Source of the DNA: Litsea cubeba
Taxonomy: Eukaryota > Streptophyta > Magnoliopsida > Laurales > Lauraceae
Assembly: GCA_012931725.1 (NCBI GenBank)
Contig: CM022946.1
Coordinates: 73,360,267-73,424,266, forward strand
Direction: 5' to 3'
Length of the DNA: 64,000 nt
The notes under the pieces are model-generated. The model ran no database searches, was not told the origin of the DNA, and worked only from the letters and a program-made list of their open reading frames with translations. Of this stretch, positions 59,592 through 64,000 are shown piece by piece; within the stretch, counting starts at the first letter, position 1; every line of letters begins with the position of its first letter. The translations under genes and the position numbers were made by a program.

Positions 59592-61087
59592 CTATCTTCC
59601 TTCTCGTCTCTGCCTCTCTTTTCCCTTATTGCTCGCTCTGGAGGATTCTCCGCGCCTTGCCCTGGTGATGTCTTCCGCATTCATATACTTTTGGGCTTTG
59701 GCCAATAGTTCCGAGAAGCTCTTCGGCGGGCGTTTCATTACGGAAAAGAGAAAGCTCGAGGAACGGAGGCCTCCAAGGAAAGCCGTCATGGAGACCTTGT
59801 CGTCGGGCTCCTCGATTTGGAGTACCTCGTTAAAACGAGTGAGGTAACTCCTTAGGCTTTCATTCTCCTCCTGCTTTATACTAAGCAGGTGTGTTGCGGG
59901 CTTCTGGTGGCGGCGCCCACCTATGAAGTGCGAGACGAAAGACTTGCTCAACTCTCCGAAGGTGGCGATGGATGCTGAGGGGAGATTTGCGAACCACAGG
60001 CGGGCAGAACCTTTCAAAGTGGTTGGAAAGGCTCTGCACATTATCTCGTCTGGGATGTTATGGAGCTGCATCCTGGTTTTGTAAGTTTCAAGATGGTCTA
60101 ATGGATCCTTCCTCCCATCGAAGGTCTCCATGGACGGCATCTTGAACTTCCTTGGAAGTGGGTAATGTACTATATCGGGTTTGAACGGTGTATCCGTCCG
60201 CCCGACTAGATAATCCACAGTCTCCGGTGCATGGGCCTTCATTGCATTGAAGACATCGCCCAGTTGATTCTGCATCTCTTCGATTTTTTCCTCCCAGTGA
60301 CTGTGAAGCTCCCTGGATGGACCGGGGAAATAACTTTCATCTTCCATGTAGTGATTCTCACTTCCCCTTCTTGGAAGTGAGAGTCCTCCTCGTCCTGAGG
60401 GAAGGGTCGAGGTGGTAACCCTCCATGGGCTCTACCAGGGGGTGGAGGAACTTCGTGGTCACGGAAGCTCTGATGTGCTCCTCGGCCATGGAGGCCATGA
60501 TGTGGTCCTCGACCTTGGGCGCCATGATGAGGGGCGCCCAAGTGAGGTGCTCTTCTCTGGGCGCCGAGAGTATGGGCGCCTTGGTGTGGTGCTGCTCCGT
60601 CTTGGGCTCCAGGGAGACGGGCGCCCGGGAGAGGTGCTCCATCCTGGACGCCTGGGAGATGGGCGCCCGGGAGATGGGCGCCCGGGAGGGGTGCTCCATC
60701 CTGGGCGCCTGAGTGATGGGCGCCCGGGAGGGGTGCTCCATCCTGGGCGCCTGGGAGATGGGCGCCCGAGAGGGGTGCTCCATCCTGGGCGCCTGGGAGA
60801 TGGGCGCCCGGGGGATGGGCGCCCAGGTGAGGCGCTCCACCCTGGAGTGCTCCTCCTTGTCCCGCCAGCATGAGTTGCAAGATTTGTTGGTTTTGGGCCA
60901 ACAGCTGTTGCATGGTTTCCAGCATCTGCTGCGAAGTCGGTGCAGGGGGGAGAGTATTCAGAGAGGGGTTACCCGGTGGAGGACCATTATTTCCCTGGGT
61001 AGGGGAGTCCGGGCGCCTGGAAGGACCCGGACCTGTAGCTTGGACGGGATTGTCTTCTCGTCTTACGGATCTTGTGCTGATCACCAT
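59592..61087 (-). pseudogene. gag: Gag of element F
   Basis: ATG at 61087-61085 (MVISTRSVRRED), about 30 bp after the primer site. N-terminal: a Pro-rich segment, 'MLETMQQLLAQNQQILQLML' (helical), then a Gly-Ala-His-Leu-Pro repeat array (60840-60525). After a frameshift near 60355 the gag core continues: 'FNAMKAHAPETVDYLVGRTD', 'MPSMETFDGRKDPLDHLETY', 'KGSARLWFANLPSASIATF', 'QEENESLRSYLTRFNEVLQI' to 'NKGKERQRREGR'. The gag domain itself is uninterrupted for 251 residues. Confidence 0.87.
60525..60845 (-). repeat. GAHLPGAQDGAP-type tandem repeats in gag of F
   Basis: The repeat of ~30-45 bp contains GGCGCCC and encodes 'GAHLPGAQDGAPLP' seven or more times with small variations. It uses the same GGGCGCC hexamer that dominates the linker array in pol and the GC-rich block at 51890-52385. 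Confidence 0.85.
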
Positions 61088-61117
61088 GATTTTTAAATAG
61101 GATGAGAACTTTTGTTC

Positions 61118-61136
61118 GTCCCCACAGACGGCGCCA
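61118..61136 (-). promoter_or_regulatory. Primer-binding site of element F
   Basis: The element strand reads TGGCGCCGTCTGTGGGGAC, three bases after the LTR end. It differs from the family-T site, confirming that F is a separate family. Confidence 0.75.
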
Positions 61137-61139
61137 AAC

Positions 61140-61781
61140 TGATGATGCCAAAAATAGGTTTCGGACACCACCGGTCAAGTAATAAATGATAGGTGAGAAT
61201 GTAGTAAATAAAGAGAGGGAACTTATAGTGGTTCGGTCTGTATGACCTACGTCCACTCTGAATATGGTGATCTTTGATTGATAAGGTGGATTACAAGCGA
61301 GAGAGAGGTGAGTAAGATTTTAATCATTTCCCCTCAAGTGATGAGGAGACCCTGAATTTATAACACTTCCCCAACAGATGGGATTCAAAAATAAAGTAAC
61401 GTCTCTCTGGAGCCTGGAGCCTCAGACGTGTCCTCGAGGAACGAGCAAGGCGGAGGGCTTGGAGCGCAACAACGTCTCTCTGGAGCCTGGAGCCTCAGAC
61501 GTGTCCTCGAGGAACGAGTAAGGCGGAGGGCTTGGAGCCTCAGACGTGTCCTCGAGGAACGAGCAAGGTGGAGGGCAGGTGAGAGTTTCTTCGCGAGATT
61601 TGGCAAGAGCGGGTGAGGGGAGGACTTCGTTGTGATGACTCGGAGGCCTTGACGTGACGAGGCTTCCTTCAACGAGTTTCGAATATCCGCTGAGCTAAAC
61701 TGGCCTGACCCATGACCTTGGACGGACCGGGTTGTCTGGACCTGACTCTTTACCGTAATCCGGGTTGGGCCTGACCCATCA
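61140..61781 (-). repeat. 5' LTR of element F
   Basis: Plus strand TGATGATGCC to GACCCATCA, 642 bp. It is near-identical to 50980-51621: two substitutions (e.g. C/A in 'GAATTTCTAAC') and three small indels. Followed by AAAT (61782-61785). Confidence 0.93.
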
Positions 61782-62210
61782 AAATCTCCCCTTTTTTCCG
61801 CAGAAAATGGAAATGTTTCAACTAATTTTTCTCGATTTCACAGGTGACATCTGGAAGAATTTACAATCTTTTGTTTTTTTTATTAAAGTAGTAGGATTGA
61901 AAAGTGAAAGTGATTTTTTTTAATCCGCCCCTTGGACTTCAAGAGACTCAAGATGGTGGATTTTTGCTGAAAACTTCCATGGAGTTTTTTTCCACCGAAC
62001 ATCAGATTAGCAGATATCTTCAAAAAGCTTCTATTTCCATGGAAAGGTCACTGCACAAAGGGACAAACTTTTTTCTGGGTTTGGGTGTTTGGGTTCTAAT
62101 GCCCCTTTTACTGCTAACAGCCAGATGGTTGGATTTTTTATATGATGCTCCTTCACCAACAACCGATACGTTATGGATTGTAACAGTCCCCTTCTCTGCT
62201 AGTATGGTAC
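61782..62210 (+). other. Continuation of the MATE intron after element F
   Basis: T-rich sequence with no convincing exon. Several TTTNCAG acceptor-like sites occur (e.g. near 61801 and 61842), but the following frames show no MATE motif. Probably intron. Confidence 0.45.
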
Positions 62211-62875
62211 TATAAGTGCCTAAATATTAGGGACTTTGTAATGGAAATTACGTTGAGTCTGATGCTCCTTTGAAGATGGTGAATGGCCTGAGAACCTGAA
62301 AGGGAGGAAGAAGGACGTCAAAGGACCCTGGCTGTGGGCAACGCAAGGCTCTCCGATGCCTAAGTCAGTAAGGGGCCTGAGCAATAGGATAGAGATAAGG
62401 AAGAAGAAAGGCAAAGTAGCGGCTCTCTGGCTATGGATGTGCGTACCTGTGATAGAGATTGTTCCTGTATTTATAGAGGAGGAAGTCTACGTTGCATGGC
62501 GGGGCTCATGATGACGTCCAAGCACTCCCATGGGTATCGTCATGTCAGCCCACTATGCATTAAATGGGAGTCTGATCAGCCCATAATGCATTAAATGCTG
62601 GTCTAATCGGACCTTACTATAGCTGACTTTTGGGCCTAGTCCCATCGGGCCTGGCTTGAAGCCATACTCGGATGGGACGTAACCGTTGGATGCCGCTCTG
62701 TCAGGAGTGAGGGGCGGCCAAGATGGATTTGTCAGATCCAGCTGGGTACCCTTGAATGTACAGTCGCTATCGTCCATCTCGGGTGAAGGTCTGGCTCTGG
62801 TGCCGAGCCGAGTGGTCGAAGTGAAGGCTTTGTGTTGAGATCGGAGGTTCCCGAGATCAGGGGCGGTCTCGAGCT
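62211..62875 (-). repeat. Family-G LTR fragment (G3)
   Basis: It starts TATAAGTGCCTAAATATTAG (TG changed to TA) and shares with G2 'GGACCCTGGCTGTGGGCA', 'CTCTCCGATGC', 'TAAGTCAGT', 'CCCATCGGGCCTGGC' and a minus-strand TATA (CTATAAATACAGG, about 62467-62479). The other end (CCCCATACA in G2) is not found; the similarity fades around 62,870 where CACTA-like sequence begins. Confidence 0.65.
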
Positions 62876-64000
62876 CGGATGGTGATGACGAGGAGTATCA
62901 ACCACTTGAGGATGATGAAAACAATTTGAGTTCTGATGACCATTTAATTTCTTATAGCGATGAGGAAGAACTGGTAATATATAATTGTATTGTGTATTCA
63001 AGGCTTACAAATATATCATTAGACATTAATTTTGTGTCACATGGTGACAGATTGATACTATGAGGAATGAAAGAAGAAAGAAGAATGTTGTTGCAGACAT
63101 ACATCCACTCTCCCTACTGAGATGCCTCCTATGCAGTCTACCGTGCCTCCTTCCTCTACCCAAGGTTCAATGCCAACCCAACATCGATGGTATGTGGACC
63201 AGGTTCTTTAACAACAGAGTCTACAGTGGCTCCCACTCCCGCCCAAGACTTACTAGTTGAACAACGTACTCTATCTACTCCACCAACTTCTTTACCGCAG
63301 GATATGGTGAGAGGTACGTTATTTCTAAGAGAGGAAAAAATGGAGAATGAGTTATCTATACAACAGTCTCATATGGATTTATCAGGTCCAAGTAAAAATC
63401 ATTGTCAAACTCCAAAAAAAAAAAAATTAAAATACATTAATAGCAATATGTGAAATTCTATTATATTTTAATTGTAATATTCATACACTCTACTTTTTTT
63501 AAAACTTTTCAGCTTCTACCTCAAAGCGTGTCCGGGGTGCTACCCATGGAATTAACACCGAACGCTTAATTGCTGCTAGTAATGGCACCAAACTTGTTGT
63601 AGAGGTTCCTCTAGAGGTAGGAGTACCCGTTGGGGAAAATGCCACTAGGTGGCCAATTGGCTTGGTGTACAAATTAGGATGGCGGCACCATTGAAGGATA
63701 TGGAAAAGTGGGATGATATTCCCTCTGCTATTAAAGCACCCATCATACAGGCTAACGAGTAAAGTTTTCTCTCTTTTTTATTTTATTTTATTTGAGGTTC
63801 ACTTTTTTCCTCTTTAAGATTAAGATGCAATTCAGATGCAATTTTAACACCTTTTTGCTTATACTAGAATTCTATATTATATGAATGAGTGCAGGATAAA
63901 TTTGACATAAGGGAATATGATGGAGAAAGAGCATGTGAGGGTGGAATTGACCGCAAGTGTAACAAATTGTATAGAACCTGGCGTCATAATATGAAAGAAC
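62876..64000 (+). pseudogene. CACTA (En/Spm)-like transposon gene remnant
   Basis: An acidic exon 'DGDDEEYQPLEDDENNLSSD' ends at a GTAATA donor (about 62970). Low-complexity S/T/P segments follow at 63060-63450, then after acceptor TTTTCAG (63512) 'RVRGATHGINTERLIAASNG', 'VEVPLEVGVPVGENATRWPI' and, in a shifted frame, 'MAAPLKDMEKWDDIP'. A donor GTAAAG at 63759 and acceptor GTGCAG at 63894 lead to 'DKFDIREYDGERACEGGI'. The order and text resemble the plant transposase family (Transposase_24/Ptta-En-Spm). At least one frameshift is present and the gene runs off the window. Confidence 0.6.

Larger units (their letters stand above)
50980..61781 (-). mobile_element. Element F: complete Tat-type Ty3/gypsy retrotransposon (10,802 bp) in the MATE intron
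   Basis: Two 642-bp LTRs flank gag, pol and an antisense gene. By direct comparison the LTRs differ at two substitutions and three 1-2-bp indels, so the insertion is recent. The target duplication is AAAT (50976-50979 and 61782-61785), four rather than five bases. The order on the minus strand is 5' LTR, primer site, gag, protease, RT, RNase H, repeat-rich linker, archaeal-like RNase H, integrase, convergent antisense gene, polypurine tract, 3' LTR. Gag-pol has multiple frameshifts. Confidence 0.93.

Noticed and set aside
60412..61096. Plus-strand Gly/Arg-rich frames opposite gag of F
   Set aside because: Shadow of the gag repeat array; no start context or domain.
61904..62215. 103-codon plus-strand frame with a hydrophobic stretch, considered as MATE exon 2
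   Set aside because: It lacks the conserved MATE text expected after exon 1 (the CGQ-containing segment) and begins in intron-like sequence.

Overview
This window looks like flowering-plant nuclear DNA. It holds one recognisable host gene fragment: exon 1 of a MATE/DETOXIFICATION-type membrane transporter at about 50.38 kb, with a GA-rich 5' UTR and a GT donor. Nearly everything else is LTR retrotransposons, mostly of the Tat-type Ty3/gypsy group. That placement rests on long LTRs and a pol that carries both a retroviral-type connection/RNase H and a second, archaeal-like RNase H ahead of the integrase. No rRNA, tRNA, CRISPR or bacterial-style operon was seen. Here 'family T' means the four related long-LTR elements A, B, C and D (LTR about 2.6 kb, ends TGTTGACACC / GGTCCATCA).

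Layout of 1-48,372: a nest of insertions, read from LTR ends that abut interrupted sequence. B (minus; 5' LTR 3295-5151, leader, gag running off the left edge) sits in the gag of A. A (plus; gag from 5152, pol to 12831, an antisense gene 14298-18837, 3' LTR 19955-22554) sits in the antisense gene of C. C (minus; 5' LTR 38001-40575, gag-pol down to 26158, antisense-gene remnant 22555-24613) sits in an LTR of an unrelated element E (40576-41356). E sits in the gag of D (minus; gag 41357-43103, 5' LTR 45021-47616). D sits in an LTR of family G (47617-48372). That is six layers, with the youngest insertion at the left edge.

Layout of 48,373-64,000: a short stretch without recognised features, a solo LTR of family G with a perfect 5-bp duplication (48535-49274), the MATE promoter and exon 1 (to 50635), and the start of its intron. 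A complete 10.8-kb Tat-type element F (50980-61781, minus, two 642-bp LTRs differing at only five places, 4-bp duplication AAAT) lies in that intron. Beyond it are more intron-like sequence, a third family-G LTR fragment, and a decayed CACTA (En/Spm)-like gene up to the right edge.

The most interesting content is a second gene carried antisense to gag-pol, between pol and the 3' LTR, in both family T and the distinct element F. In A it resolves into five exons whose four introns have GT-AG ends and are all phase 1. The total is 3,675 nt (1,225 codons) with a single internal stop, behind its own TATA box. It encodes a plant-mobile-domain-like N-terminal region, an acidic/serine-rich linker and a C-terminal coiled coil. 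F carries an analogous split gene with its own TATA box, an N-terminal 'putative gypsy-type transposon' domain and a heptad-repeat coiled coil. The gag-pol frames of A, C, D and F are broken, so these copies look non-autonomous.
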